Shown here: piece after piece, positions 27,674 through 36,811 of the stretch
How positions within the stretch are numbered: position 1 is the stretch's first letter
Layout of the letters: each line of letters begins with the position of its first letter
Notes under the pieces: generated by a model
What the model was told of the DNA's origin: nothing
Seen by the model: only the letters and a program-made list of their open reading frames with translations
The model's database searches: none
From: Kocuria subflava
GTDB taxonomy: Bacteria; Actinomycetota; Actinomycetes; Actinomycetales; Micrococcaceae
Assembly (NCBI RefSeq): GCF_012163155.1
Contig: NZ_JAAVUN010000007.1
Coordinates: 42,819-106,818, forward strand
Reading direction: 5' to 3'
DNA length: 64,000 nt
Position numbers and translations under genes: made by a program

Positions 27674-27709
27674 CTAAATAGTCTCGCTAAGTAGTCAGAC
27701 TGTCTAGTC
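27674..27709. promoter_or_regulatory. Probable PadR operator: three 10-bp repeats at 13-bp spacing
   Basis: CTAAATAGTC (27674-27683), CTAAGTAGTC (27687-27696) and CTGTCTAGTC (27700-27709) repeat with an exact 13-base period directly before the padR start; GACTAAATAGTC at 27672-27683 is itself a 5-2-5 dyad. Confidence 0.5.
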
Positions 27710-27748
27710 GTCCGAAAGGATGACTTTGCCCCACCTCGACCTAACGCC

Positions 27749-29032
27749 TCACACCATCAGCCGGACCGACACCAGGCTTCCAGCGGGCACCGGTTCGCTG
27801 CCCGGGGGCAACAGAATCAGCGCATTGGTACTCACCGCCGCAGCCAGCAGGTGGGATCCGTAACCGCCCACCCGCCGCACCGCGGAACCATCCCAGCACG
27901 CCCGCACCACCCGCATTCGCCCGGGCAACGGGTGAAGTTCGTCCTTACACCGCACCTGGGTCTCCGGACACGACGACGCCGCACCCCACCTCACCAGCGC
28001 CGGGCGCAAGAACATCTCCGTGGACACCCACGTGGAGATCGGATTGCCCGGGAAGCACAGGAACGGCACCCCGTTCACCTGCGCCAGCCCCTGCGGCCCG
28101 CCCGGCTGCATGGCCACGTGCAGGAACTCGCTGAACTCGGCGACCTCCGGATCGCTGAGGACCCGACGAACCACCTCAAAGGCACCTTCCGAAATCCCGC
28201 CTGAACTGATCCACAGATCCGGGGCCTCTGCGCTTTCTCCCGGGGCGTGGGAGGACAGGAGGTGGCGGAGGGCGTCGTCGTGATCCGGGACGTGGAAGTG
28301 GCCCACGATCTCCAGGCAGGGGTCCGTGAGGGCTGCGCGGAGGATCTGGGCGTTGGAATCAAAGATTTGTGCCGGGCCGCGGTCCTGGCCCGGGGCCACC
28401 ACCTCATCCCCCGTGGTGATCAAACCGATGCGCAGGCGCGGGCGAACCTGGACCCGGGTCAGACCGGCGGCCGCACACGCACCCAGCGCGAGCGGTGTGA
28501 GACGCTCACCGGAGGCGACCACGGTGGTTCCGGCGGCAACGTCGTCCCCGACGGGGCGAATGAACCGGCCCATCTCCTGGTCTGCGGGAAGGCGCACAGT
28601 GCGGCCCGCCTCCAGGAACTCAGATGGCTCCACCACTTCAATGGGCACCACCGCATCCGCGCCGGCGGGGACCGGCGCCCCGGTCATCACGGGCGCCGCG
28701 TGGCCCGGCTTCAGAGGTCCTGGCTGATACCCGGCGGCAACGGTGGCAGCCACGGTCAGATCCACTACCTGTCCAGCGCCCAGGGTGTCGGCCGCCCGCA
28801 CGGCATACCCGTCCATCTGGGAATTGGTGAACGGCGGCAGATCCAGAGCAGCCACCACATCGCACGCCGCTACGCGCCCGGCCGCCTGATGTAACTCCAC
28901 CCACTCGGGGTTGCGCTCACTCCACGGGCCCTGCCCCAGCAGCTTCACGACGGCGCCCGCGTGCTCCTCCACCGAGCGAGCCTCATGACGATGCGGTGTG
29001 GAATGCGAGGTGGGTGGCTTGACCGGTGTCAT
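27749..29032 (-). CDS. moeA: Molybdopterin molybdotransferase MoeA
   Basis: Inserts molybdate into adenylated molybdopterin. 427 residues with the canonical LPPFTNSQMDGYAVRAAD, MTGAPVPAGADAVVPIE, ITTGDEVV and WISSGGISEGAFEVVRR motifs and the C-terminal beta-barrel domain (from about 350). Divergent from moaA; a -10-like TACGCT seven bases from the ATG suggests a leaderless transcript. A second, more divergent MoeA is encoded at 31217-32533. Confidence 0.94.
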   Translation of the reverse strand: MTPVKPPTSHSTPHRHEARSVEEHAGAVVKLLGQGPWSERNPEWVELHQAAGRVAACDVVAALDLPPFTNSQMDGYAVRAADTLGAGQVVDLTVAATVAAGYQPGPLKPGHAAPVMTGAPVPAGADAVVPIEVVEPSEFLEAGRTVRLPADQEMGRFIRPVGDDVAAGTTVVASGERLTPLALGACAAAGLTRVQVRPRLRIGLITTGDEVVAPGQDRGPAQIFDSNAQILRAALTDPCLEIVGHFHVPDHDDALRHLLSSHAPGESAEAPDLWISSGGISEGAFEVVRRVLSDPEVAEFSEFLHVAMQPGGPQGLAQVNGVPFLCFPGNPISTWVSTEMFLRPALVRWGAASSCPETQVRCKDELHPLPGRMRVVRACWDGSAVRRVGGYGSHLLAAAVSTNALILLPPGSEPVPAGSLVSVRLMV

Positions 29033-29039
29033 GGAGGCC

Positions 29040-29066
29040 AGCGTAGATGGCTCATAGACTGGTCAA
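29040..29066 (-). promoter_or_regulatory. moeA promoter (leaderless)
   Basis: On the minus strand TTGACC (29066-29061) and TACGCT (29045-29040), spacer 15, with transcription predicted at about the ATG (29032). It lies inside the moeA-moaA divergent region. Confidence 0.4.
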
Positions 29067-29110
29067 CTTGTATCGTCGCCACAAGGACGCACAGAGGAGA
29101 GGTGATTGCG

Positions 29111-30280
29111 GTGACCACCGCGCTGGGTATGCCCACGTTGCGTACCCGTTTGGAGCCTTCCCCCGCAGATCCCTCACAGGGGCTGGTGGACCGGTTCGGG
29201 CGTCGCGCAACGGATCTACGGATCTCCCTGACGGACAAGTGCAATTTGCGCTGCACCTACTGCATGCCAGCCGAAGGCATGCAGTGGCTGCCCAAGCAAG
29301 ATCTGCTGACCGCCACGGAAATCCAGCACCTGGTGCAGGTGGGCGTTGAACACCTGGGTGTCCGCGAGTTGCGGTTGACCGGTGGCGAACCCCTGATCCG
29401 CGCTGATCTGGAACAGATCATTTCCGGTGTCCGTCACGCCCATCCCGAGTTGCCCATCTCCATCACCACCAATGCCATCGGCCTGGCCCACCGCGCTGCA
29501 GGACTCAATCAGGCCGGCCTGACCCGGTTGAACGTCTCCTTGGACACCCTCAACCGGGAAACCTTCAAGCGTTTGGCTCGCAGGGACCGGCTGGAGGATG
29601 TGCTGGAAGGTGTGCAGGCCGCCGTCGTGGCTGGGCTGACCCCGGTCAAACTCAATGCCGTGCTGATGCGCGGGGTCAATGACCACGAGGCCCCTGAGTT
29701 GCTGGCCTGGGCGCTGGCCAACGGGCTGTCCCTGCGGTTCATCGAGCAGATGCCGCTGGACGCGGACCACGGGTGGACCCGGGAGGGCATGGTCACCGCG
29801 CAGGAGATCCGGGACTCCGTGAGCACCCGATTCCACCTGACCCCCCACCCAGCTGACCGCGACGGCGCCCCTGCCGAGCTGTGGGATGTCCGCGAGCGCT
29901 CGTCAGATGCCGATGACCCCGGAGAACCTGCGCCCTTGGAATCACGTCCCGTTCTGGGCACGGTGGGGATCATCGCCTCCGTGACGGAGCCCTTCTGCGG
30001 GGACTGCAAACGCACTCGGATCACGGCTGAAGGCGAGGTCCGCTCCTGCCTGTTCTCCCACCAGGAGTTCAGTCTGAGGGACCTGCTGCGCGATCCACTG
30101 GCCGCAGGAGAATCCGCCGAACAACGCGATCGCAGGATCGCCGATCACTGGCGCGCTGCCATGTGGATCAAACCCGCTGCTCACGGCATGGATCCCTCTG
30201 AGACTGACGGCTCCGTGGTGGGCCTGGACTCCGCTGAGTTCATCCAACCTGAACGCTCCATGTCCGCCATTGGCGGCTGA
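29111..30280 (+). CDS. moaA: GTP 3',8-cyclase MoaA (radical SAM)
   Basis: First step of molybdenum-cofactor synthesis, converting GTP to 3',8-cyclo-GTP. 389 residues from GTG 29111, which has GGAGAGGTG six bases upstream. The radical-SAM cluster CNLRCTYCMPAEG is at residues ~47-59; the C-terminal cluster FCGDCKRTRITAEGEVRSC is near 300. An insert rich in Asp, Glu and Pro precedes the second cluster. First gene of moaA-moaD-mobA-moeA2. Confidence 0.95.
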   Translation: MTTALGMPTLRTRLEPSPADPSQGLVDRFGRRATDLRISLTDKCNLRCTYCMPAEGMQWLPKQDLLTATEIQHLVQVGVEHLGVRELRLTGGEPLIRADLEQIISGVRHAHPELPISITTNAIGLAHRAAGLNQAGLTRLNVSLDTLNRETFKRLARRDRLEDVLEGVQAAVVAGLTPVKLNAVLMRGVNDHEAPELLAWALANGLSLRFIEQMPLDADHGWTREGMVTAQEIRDSVSTRFHLTPHPADRDGAPAELWDVRERSSDADDPGEPAPLESRPVLGTVGIIASVTEPFCGDCKRTRITAEGEVRSCLFSHQEFSLRDLLRDPLAAGESAEQRDRRIADHWRAAMWIKPAAHGMDPSETDGSVVGLDSAEFIQPERSMSAIGG

Positions 30281-30299
30281 CCCGAATGAGGACCGAATC

Positions 30300-30575
30300 A
30301 TGTTGACAGTCCGCTACTTTGCCGCGGCCAAGGCGGCGGCCGGTGTTGCCACTGAGCAGGTGGATCTGGCCCAGGTGGACGCGGATCCCACCCGTGGTGC
30401 GGTGGAGAATCATTTGATCTCCCTCCATCCGCAATCCCCGGCCGGGGAACCGCCGCTGGCCGATGTGCTGGCCCGCAGCTCCTTCCTGTTGGACGGCCAG
30501 TCCTGCCCCACGCCGCAATCACCCGTGCACGGCAACGCCACCCTGGACGTGTTGCCGCCCTTCGCCGGCGGATGA
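30300..30575 (+). CDS. moaD: Molybdopterin synthase sulfur carrier MoaD
   Basis: 91-residue ubiquitin-fold carrier ending in the essential Gly-Gly (VLPPFAGG), which MoeB (14329-15639) activates and which delivers sulfur to MoaE. The start LTVRYFAAAKAAAG is typical. AGGA lies upstream of ATG 30300. The stop overlaps mobA (ATGA). Confidence 0.93.
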   Translation: MLTVRYFAAAKAAAGVATEQVDLAQVDADPTRGAVENHLISLHPQSPAGEPPLADVLARSSFLLDGQSCPTPQSPVHGNATLDVLPPFAGG

Positions 30576-31183
30576 GCACTCATCCCCTGGGCGCTCAGGC
30601 CCAAGCAGTGGTGTTGGCCGGTGGCCGCTCCTCCCGTCTGGGAGGCACCCCCAAGGCCTTGTTCCGCACTGATTCAGAAACCCCCACTCTGGTGGAGGGC
30701 ACGGTCAACGCTTTGTTGGAGCGGGGGCTTCCCGCGGACGACGTCGTGGTGGTGGGTCCCACTGATCTGCCGAGCATGCCGGTGCGCTTGACCCGCGAGG
30801 ACCCACCGTTTGCGGGCCCAGCCGCGGGCATTGTGGCGGGACTGGAGGCATTGCCCGGTGAGCAGGCGTGGACCCTGTTGCTGGCCTGCGACATGCCCCG
30901 CGTGAGCCATGTCATCGGCGGGCTGCTGTCTGCAGCCCAGGGTTCGGATGACTCCACTCGCGGGATCGTGGTGGTGGATGACGGTCGCCTGCAACCACTG
31001 GCCGCGATCTACCGAACAGCACACCTGCTGCAGACCGTGGCGGATCAGCCGAGCGTGAACCGTTCCGTGCGCTCACTGGTGGGAACGCTGTGGGACAGGC
31101 AACTGACGCTCACCGGGGCCACGGACGATGTGGACACGTGGGACGATGTCGAAAGGTTCGGCCTGAGACCACCCCAAGGCTGA
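30572..31183 (+). CDS. mobA: Molybdenum cofactor guanylyltransferase MobA
   Basis: Attaches GMP to the cofactor to make the MGD form used by NarG. 203 residues: nucleotide-binding VVLAGGRSSRLGGTPKALF, FAGPAAGIVAGLEAL and the metal-binding LLLACDMPRV. Overlaps moaD by four bases. Equally described as NTP-transferase domain protein; the context in a moa operon settles MobA. Confidence 0.9.
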   Translation: MSTHPLGAQAQAVVLAGGRSSRLGGTPKALFRTDSETPTLVEGTVNALLERGLPADDVVVVGPTDLPSMPVRLTREDPPFAGPAAGIVAGLEALPGEQAWTLLLACDMPRVSHVIGGLLSAAQGSDDSTRGIVVVDDGRLQPLAAIYRTAHLLQTVADQPSVNRSVRSLVGTLWDRQLTLTGATDDVDTWDDVERFGLRPPQG

Positions 31184-31216
31184 TCCTGGATGCCGACCAC
31201 AAGGAGCCTGGAACCG

Positions 31217-32533
31217 ATGACTGACGCCACCGCCCTGCCACCCACGGTCTCGCACGCCACCTGGGATCAGGCGCGCACCGCCGCCCACGCCGCAGCGGCA
31301 CCGCTGCCGGAGCAGTGGTTGCCGTTGAACGAAACCCTGGGCGAAACCCTGGCGCAGGACGTCACCGCACAGACGCCCTTGCCCCACTATTCGTCATCTG
31401 CCATGGACGGTTGGGCCGTCAACGGCTCCGGGCCGTGGGAAGTCGTGGTCCCCACCCCGGAAGAGGACGACCCTCGACTGACCTGGGCCCTCACCGGCCA
31501 TGAGCCCGTGGAGCGGGTCAAGTCTCTGGGCCTCAACCAGGCCACCGCCATTGTCACCGGTGGCCTGGTGCCAGAGGGCGCCACCGCGGTGCTGCGCTCG
31601 GAATGGGGTACGGAACAGGACGGCCAGTTGGTCCTCAACCACGACGCCGCCCCCGGTGCGCCCCGTCCCGGAGACCACATCCGCCCCGCCGGGGAGGAGG
31701 CCTCCGTGGGAGATGTTCTGCTCACCGCAGGTGCTCGGTTGAATCCAGCTCACATTGCTTTTGCGGCCGTGACGGGTCAGGACATGTTGCCGGTACGTAG
31801 GCGCCCCCGGGTGACCCTGCTGCTGACCGGGGACGAGGTTGATGAGGCGGGACTACCGGAGCCCGGACGAGTCCGTGACGCCTTTGGTCCGCAGCTGCCA
31901 CAGTTCGTGCACATGCTGGGTGGGCAGGTGGATGCCGTGCACCGGCTAGGTGATGACCTGGAGGTCTTAACCGAACGTCTGACCGTGGCGGAGACAGGTG
32001 CCGAATCCGTCCTGGATTCCCGCGCTCAACTGATCATCACCACAGGCGGGACCGGGGGTTCTTCCGCGGATCATCTGCGCACCGCTCTGGCTGATTCCGG
32101 GGCGCACCTGATTGTGGACGAGTTGGCTCTGCGCCCTGGGCACCCTGCGCTGCTGGCCCGGATGCCCGACGACGGCCCGTTTGTGCTCGGCCTGCCCGGC
32201 AACCCCCTGGCGGCCATGTCCGCCTTGATGCTGCTGGGCGCTCCCCTGCTGGCGGCATTCGGCGGCGCCGGCTTGCCACCCACGGTGGAGGTCTCCTTGA
32301 CCCGGGAGGTGGACGCCTTCAAGTCGGTCCGCCTGCTGCCGGGTCTGGCTGCCACGCTGGTCTCAGATGCACACCCGTGGGCGCGTTCCTCAGCGCCTTC
32401 GGCGGCCCCGTTGGCTTATGCGGGAGCCAACATGATGCGCGGTTTCTCCCAGGCCAACGTGCTGTTGGTCATTCCGGCTGAGGGCGTCCCGGAAGGTGGG
32501 ACCGCCGTCGCCGTCCCACTGCCCTGGCTCTGA
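31217..32533 (+). CDS. Second, divergent MoeA-like molybdotransferase
   Basis: 438 residues of MoeA fold: LPHYSSSAMDGWAVNG, VTGGLVPEGATAVLRSE, HIRPAGEEASVGD, LLLTGDEV and LIITTGGTGGSSADHLR, ending with a beta-barrel domain. Key MoeA positions are present but less conserved than in the other copy (for example NPLAAMSALMLLG in place of the usual NPVS-type motif). AAGGAG lies ten bases before ATG 31217. It may act on another cofactor form or be a paralog with a specialised role (inference). Confidence 0.88.
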   Translation: MTDATALPPTVSHATWDQARTAAHAAAAPLPEQWLPLNETLGETLAQDVTAQTPLPHYSSSAMDGWAVNGSGPWEVVVPTPEEDDPRLTWALTGHEPVERVKSLGLNQATAIVTGGLVPEGATAVLRSEWGTEQDGQLVLNHDAAPGAPRPGDHIRPAGEEASVGDVLLTAGARLNPAHIAFAAVTGQDMLPVRRRPRVTLLLTGDEVDEAGLPEPGRVRDAFGPQLPQFVHMLGGQVDAVHRLGDDLEVLTERLTVAETGAESVLDSRAQLIITTGGTGGSSADHLRTALADSGAHLIVDELALRPGHPALLARMPDDGPFVLGLPGNPLAAMSALMLLGAPLLAAFGGAGLPPTVEVSLTREVDAFKSVRLLPGLAATLVSDAHPWARSSAPSAAPLAYAGANMMRGFSQANVLLVIPAEGVPEGGTAVAVPLPWL

Positions 32534-32637
32534 GGTTCCGGCGGCAGCCCACCGCTCCGGTGAAATCATGGGGCACGTACGTATTCCAGGCTGAAAACGT
32601 ACCTGCGCCATGATCTCGCGGGTGTGATTCGGCGGGC

Positions 32638-33141
32638 TCAGGCGGTGCGGACCAGCAGGGAGACCGCGCAGACCACGAAGGTGGAGGCTGCCGCGAGCGC
32701 GCAGGTCAGTTCCACCAGGATCCCGATGCCCATGGCCTTGGCAGCCACCCAGGAGGATTCAAGTGCTGCCGGCAGGTTCTTCTGGCGGTAGGTCTCGGAG
32801 GCCAGCAGGCCCACGATGAAGCCCACGAACAAGCCCACCACCGGGATCACGAACACACCCACGATCGCACCGATCACTCCGAACAGCAGTGATCGGTTGG
32901 GGATCTGGCGTTGTTTGAGGCGGTTGCCGGTGAGGATCCATGAGGCGGACATACCCGCTATCACCAACATTCCACCCAGTGCCAGGGCGATCCAGCCTTC
33001 AACTGCCTGCACCACCACGGCCCAGATGATCAGCCCGATCAGAATGGTGATGGAGCCTGGCAGGACCGGCACGATGATTCCGATGGTGCCCACCACAATC
33101 AGCATGACGGTGACCATGGTGGCGATGATTTCAGCAGTCAT
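32638..33141 (-). CDS. DUF456 family membrane protein
   Basis: 167 residues with about five hydrophobic segments arranged as in DUF456 proteins: an N-terminal hairpin with VPVLPGSITILIGLIIWAV, and the central Gly-rich helix pair GVIGAIVGVFVIPVVGLFVG. The family has no proven function. An inverted repeat lies upstream. Confidence 0.8.
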   Translation of the reverse strand: MTAEIIATMVTVMLIVVGTIGIIVPVLPGSITILIGLIIWAVVVQAVEGWIALALGGMLVIAGMSASWILTGNRLKQRQIPNRSLLFGVIGAIVGVFVIPVVGLFVGFIVGLLASETYRQKNLPAALESSWVAAKAMGIGILVELTCALAAASTFVVCAVSLLVRTA

Positions 33142-33163
33142 GGGTTCATCTTTGCATCGTTTG

Positions 33164-33229
33164 CAACACGCTTTGAGCCGCAGAATCGCCAGCGTTCTGG
33201 TCGAAAGCGTGTTCTGACGTCACGTCAGA
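33164..33229. repeat. Two nested dyads between DUF456 and desaturase genes
   Basis: AACACGCTTT (33164-33173) pairs with AAAGCGTGTT (33204-33213); next to it TCTGACGT-C-ACGTCAGA (33213-33229) is a perfect 17-base dyad that contains the desaturase stop codon. They could form a terminator for the desaturase gene or operators for the DUF456 gene. Confidence 0.45.
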
Positions 33230-34665
33230 TCGCGCAGTGCTGTGGTGGCCGCGTTGTAGCCACCCATCCCGTGCACTCCCCCGCCGGGTGGTGTGGAGGA
33301 TGAGCACAGGTACACGCCGGGCGCTCCTGTGCGGTACGGATTGAGTCGAGGTGCCGGCCGGAACACCTGCTGCAAACCGCTCAGCGCACCTCCACCAATG
33401 CTCCCACCCACCAGATTGGGGTTCATGGCTTCCAAGTCCCGGGGACTGTGGTCCACGCGGTGCAGGATTCGCTCCCGCAGCCCCGGTGCAAACCGTTCGA
33501 TCTGTTGGACCAGCCGGTCCCCCGCAAGATTTGGTTTGCTCTCCGGGCCGCGATACCCGTGGGGTATCTGGGCGTAGGCCCACAGAATGTGGCGTCCTTC
33601 CGGTGCCCTGGAGGGGTCGACGGCGGTGGGTTGCGCCGCGATTACAAACGGACGTTCCGGCATGGTCCCCCGTGCAGCCAGGCGTGCTGCCTGATTGATC
33701 TCCTTCAAGGTGCCACCCACGTGAACGGTTCCGGCCTGAGTTATCCGGGAGTCGTACCAGGGCACGGGGCCATCCAGCAGAAGATCCACCTTGTGCACCG
33801 CCGTTCCGTAACTCCAGCGGCTCAACGACTTCCGGTACCGGGCGGGCAGTTTCAACCCACGCATGCGCAACACCTGACGCGGGGTGAGGTCCAGCATCAA
33901 GACTTCGGGTTCCCCCAGTTCGCGCGTATCTGTGACCAGTCGCCCCGTTTCAATCCGTCCGCCGTGCGCCGTCAGATCGGCCACCAATGCCTCCACGATC
34001 GCCTGGGTGCCGCCCTTGGCAACCGGCCACCCATTGGACATGCCCAGCAGGTTGAACAGCACGGCGAATGCACCGGTCAGAGGTGCTGACATGGGAAAAC
34101 TTGCGTGGGCTGCGGATCCTGCCAGCAACCCTTTGGCCTGCTCGGTGGAGAACAAACGTGCCAGCATGGAGGCTGGCCAGGGTGCACGCAGGCCGAATCC
34201 AGCCATGGCCGCTGGGTGATCTGGCCACTGCAACAGCGGCCCCAACGCGCCGCTCAAGATCTGGGGAAGATGGTTCAGAGGACCGTTGTGCAGGGCCCGC
34301 CAGGCTGCGGCGTCGTTGTGGGTGGCATGGCGCAGACCCTCGGTGGTGTTGTCCAAGCCCTGCAAGAGCAGCCCCGGCGCCTGACCCTCCAGCGGGTGAG
34401 CGGCAGCAACCTCCGGCGTGAGCCATTCAAGGCCCTTCTCCTGGAGTCCCAGCGCTGCAAAAGCGGGCGAGGCCGCCCCGAACGGGTGACATGCCGCCCC
34501 CAGATCCACGGTGGTGCCAGGCCCCAACACATCAGCGGACCGGGCCGCACCACCTACGGTGGGCTGCGCTTCCGCCACCGTGACATCCATCCCGGCCCGC
34601 GCCAGGACGCAGGCAGCGGTCAACCCGTTGGGGCCCGATCCGACCACCACTGCACGCGCGTTCAT
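33220..34665 (-). CDS. Phytoene-desaturase-like FAD-dependent oxidoreductase
   Basis: 481 residues. N-terminal dinucleotide-binding motif VVVGSGPNGLTAACVLARAG with a downstream acidic residue, then EAQPTVGGAARS; C-terminal FAD motif GAPGVYLCSSSTPPGGGVHGMGGYNAA. This matches NAD(P)/FAD-dependent oxidoreductases related to CrtI, but no carotenoid genes are nearby, so the substrate is unknown. ATG 34665 has AAGG a few bases upstream; GTG at 34671 is the alternative. Confidence 0.82.
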   Translation of the reverse strand: MNARAVVVGSGPNGLTAACVLARAGMDVTVAEAQPTVGGAARSADVLGPGTTVDLGAACHPFGAASPAFAALGLQEKGLEWLTPEVAAAHPLEGQAPGLLLQGLDNTTEGLRHATHNDAAAWRALHNGPLNHLPQILSGALGPLLQWPDHPAAMAGFGLRAPWPASMLARLFSTEQAKGLLAGSAAHASFPMSAPLTGAFAVLFNLLGMSNGWPVAKGGTQAIVEALVADLTAHGGRIETGRLVTDTRELGEPEVLMLDLTPRQVLRMRGLKLPARYRKSLSRWSYGTAVHKVDLLLDGPVPWYDSRITQAGTVHVGGTLKEINQAARLAARGTMPERPFVIAAQPTAVDPSRAPEGRHILWAYAQIPHGYRGPESKPNLAGDRLVQQIERFAPGLRERILHRVDHSPRDLEAMNPNLVGGSIGGGALSGLQQVFRPAPRLNPYRTGAPGVYLCSSSTPPGGGVHGMGGYNAATTALRDLT

Positions 34666-34802
34666 ACTCACCTTCGTTCAAGCCTTTGTGCTGCATTGTG
34701 TCTCCCGCATTGAGGTGTGACATGCAACACTTTGCTAGGTTCTACTTTCCGCACCAAGGACCTCATCCTGTCCCAGCAGCGCCAGCCCCGTGAGGAGATC
34801 CC

Positions 34803-36740
34803 GTGAGCAGCACCAACTCTGCCCCACCCTCCCCGTCATCGGACTCGGATTCCGTGTTCAATGCCTCCCCGGAGACCACGCAGGAGCGTCAGCAGCGCCT
34901 GCTCTCGCGCCTCAAAGAGTCCTTGACGCGCCCCGAGCCGGAAACCCGTCAGGGTCTGGACAAGGTGGTCTTTTTTGTGGCCGGCGCCTTGGCCATCGCC
35001 TTTGTGTCCTGGGGGTTCATCAGCCCCCATAGCCTTGGTGAGATTTCCTCGCAGGCACTGGCCTGGACCATGGAGAACTTCGGTTGGCTGTTTGTGGTGG
35101 CTGCCTCCGTGTTTGTGGCCTTTGTGGTGTTCGTGGCGCTCTCCCGGTTCGGTCGGATCCCGTTGGGCCGCGATGGTGAGGCACCCGAGTTCCGCACCAG
35201 TTCCTGGATCGCCATGATGTTTGCCACCGGCATGGGCATCGGCCTGATGTTCTACGGCGTGGGTGAGCCCCTGTGGTTCTACATGTCACCCCCGCCAGGC
35301 ACGGTGGACGCCCAATCTGTAGAGGCAGCTGCCACCGCCATGGGCACCACCTTGTTCCACTGGACGCTGTACCCGTGGGCCATGTACGCACTGGTGGGTC
35401 TGGGCATGGCCTACGGCACGTTCCGCCTGGGCCGTTCGCAGTTGTTCTCCTCCATGTTCACCTCGCTGTTCGGTTACAAGGCCGTCAACGGTGTTGGCGG
35501 GAGGATCATCAACATCCTGGCCATTGCGGCCACCCTGTTCGGTTCGGCCTGTTCACTGGGTCTGGGCGCGTTGCAGATCGGTGGCGGTCTGCAGGCAACC
35601 GGCATGTTCGAGCAGATGACCTCGCCCATCCTGGTGGGCATCATCGCCATCCTCACCGCAGGCTTTGTGGCCTCCGCCGTCTCTGGTGTGGCCCGCGGCA
35701 TTCAGTGGCTGTCCAACATCAACATGGTCCTGGCCCTGCTCCTGGCCCTGATCGTGTTCATCGGTGGCCCCACGCTGTTCATCCTGAACATCGTCCCGTC
35801 GGCCATCGGCAACTTCATCTCCGAGCTGCCGGGCATGGCTTCCCGCACCTCTGCGGTTGGCGATGAAGCCGTGGCCACGTGGCTGTCCTCCTGGACCATA
35901 TTCTACTGGGCCTGGTGGATCTCCTGGACGCCCTTTGTGGGCATGTTCATCGCCCGGATCTCCCGCGGGCGCACCGTCCGCCAGTTCATTGCCGGTGTGA
36001 TGTTTGTGCCCTCCGTGGTGTCTCTGTTGTGGTTCGCCATCTTTGGTGGCGGTGCCATCGGCCTGCAGGAGCGTGCCGAGCGTGCCGGGGACACCGGGGC
36101 CATGCTGGTTCAGCAGACCGCAGAAGGTCCGGACCTGAACTTTGACCTGGTGCTCTTTGACCTCCTGAATGCCCTTCCCGTACCGCAGATCGTGACCATC
36201 ATCCTGATGGTGCTGGCCGTGCTGCTGGTGGCGATCTTCTTCATCACCGGTGCGGACTCCGCCTCCATCGTGATGGGCGGCATTTCTGAGAACGGTGCCG
36301 TGGAGCCGTCCAAGGGCTCCGTGATCTTCTGGGGTGTGGCCACCGGTGCTGTTGCGGCAGCCATGCTGCTGGCCGGCGGATCGGACCCCAGTGAGGCCTT
36401 GAGAGGGTTGCGGAACATCACGATTGTGGCCGCCGTGCCGTTCGTCGTCGTGATGTTGCTGTTGTGCGTGGCCATCTACAAGGACGTGAGCAGCGATCCT
36501 CTGGTGCTGCGTCACCAGCTGGCCAGCCAGGTGCTGGTGGATTCGGTGACCACCGCCACCACCAGCATTGACGGTGAGCAGGTGGAGACCGTTGAGCTGC
36601 AGACCGCCAGGGTCAAGACCGGCCAGATCCCGATTGTCCAGGCCAACCAGGACGGTGTGCGGATCACCAGCCGCACCCTGGGTGTGCGCGGTTCAGCCCC
36701 GTACGAACACCGGCAGAAGCTTGACGACGACGCCACCTGA
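34803..36740 (+). CDS. BCCT-family transporter (betaine/choline/carnitine)
   Basis: 645-residue secondary transporter with twelve membrane segments (first at ~52-72), importing quaternary ammonium osmolytes with Na+ or H+. BCCT signatures: GMGIGLMFYGVGEPLWFY and the Trp-rich WTIFYWAWWISWTPFVGMFI plus ARISRGRTVRQF. Cytoplasmic N- and C-terminal tails of ~50 and ~80 residues resemble osmosensing BetP-type proteins. GTG 34803 follows GAGGAG. Specific substrate not determinable. Confidence 0.93.
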   Translation: MSSTNSAPPSPSSDSDSVFNASPETTQERQQRLLSRLKESLTRPEPETRQGLDKVVFFVAGALAIAFVSWGFISPHSLGEISSQALAWTMENFGWLFVVAASVFVAFVVFVALSRFGRIPLGRDGEAPEFRTSSWIAMMFATGMGIGLMFYGVGEPLWFYMSPPPGTVDAQSVEAAATAMGTTLFHWTLYPWAMYALVGLGMAYGTFRLGRSQLFSSMFTSLFGYKAVNGVGGRIINILAIAATLFGSACSLGLGALQIGGGLQATGMFEQMTSPILVGIIAILTAGFVASAVSGVARGIQWLSNINMVLALLLALIVFIGGPTLFILNIVPSAIGNFISELPGMASRTSAVGDEAVATWLSSWTIFYWAWWISWTPFVGMFIARISRGRTVRQFIAGVMFVPSVVSLLWFAIFGGGAIGLQERAERAGDTGAMLVQQTAEGPDLNFDLVLFDLLNALPVPQIVTIILMVLAVLLVAIFFITGADSASIVMGGISENGAVEPSKGSVIFWGVATGAVAAAMLLAGGSDPSEALRGLRNITIVAAVPFVVVMLLLCVAIYKDVSSDPLVLRHQLASQVLVDSVTTATTSIDGEQVETVELQTARVKTGQIPIVQANQDGVRITSRTLGVRGSAPYEHRQKLDDDAT

Positions 36741-36769
36741 GGCCGTTCACCCAGCGAAAAGTAGATCAT

Positions 36770-36811
36770 CCCGGTCAGTTCCGGCCAGCTTCATGGCCTA
36801 CGCTGACCGGG
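36770..36811. promoter_or_regulatory. Dyad spanning the transglycosylase promoter / BCCT terminator
   Basis: CCCGGTCAG (36770-36778) and CTGACCGGG (36803-36811) are perfect 9-bp arms. The right arm overlaps a -10-like TACGCT (36799-36804) and ends one base before the ATG at 36812, so the downstream gene appears leaderless. The hairpin may also terminate the BCCT gene. Confidence 0.4.

Noticed and set aside
14329..32533. Possible Moco riboswitch upstream of moaA, moaC or moeA
   Set aside because: The gaps are short (tens of bases) and no multi-stem conserved structure could be discerned.
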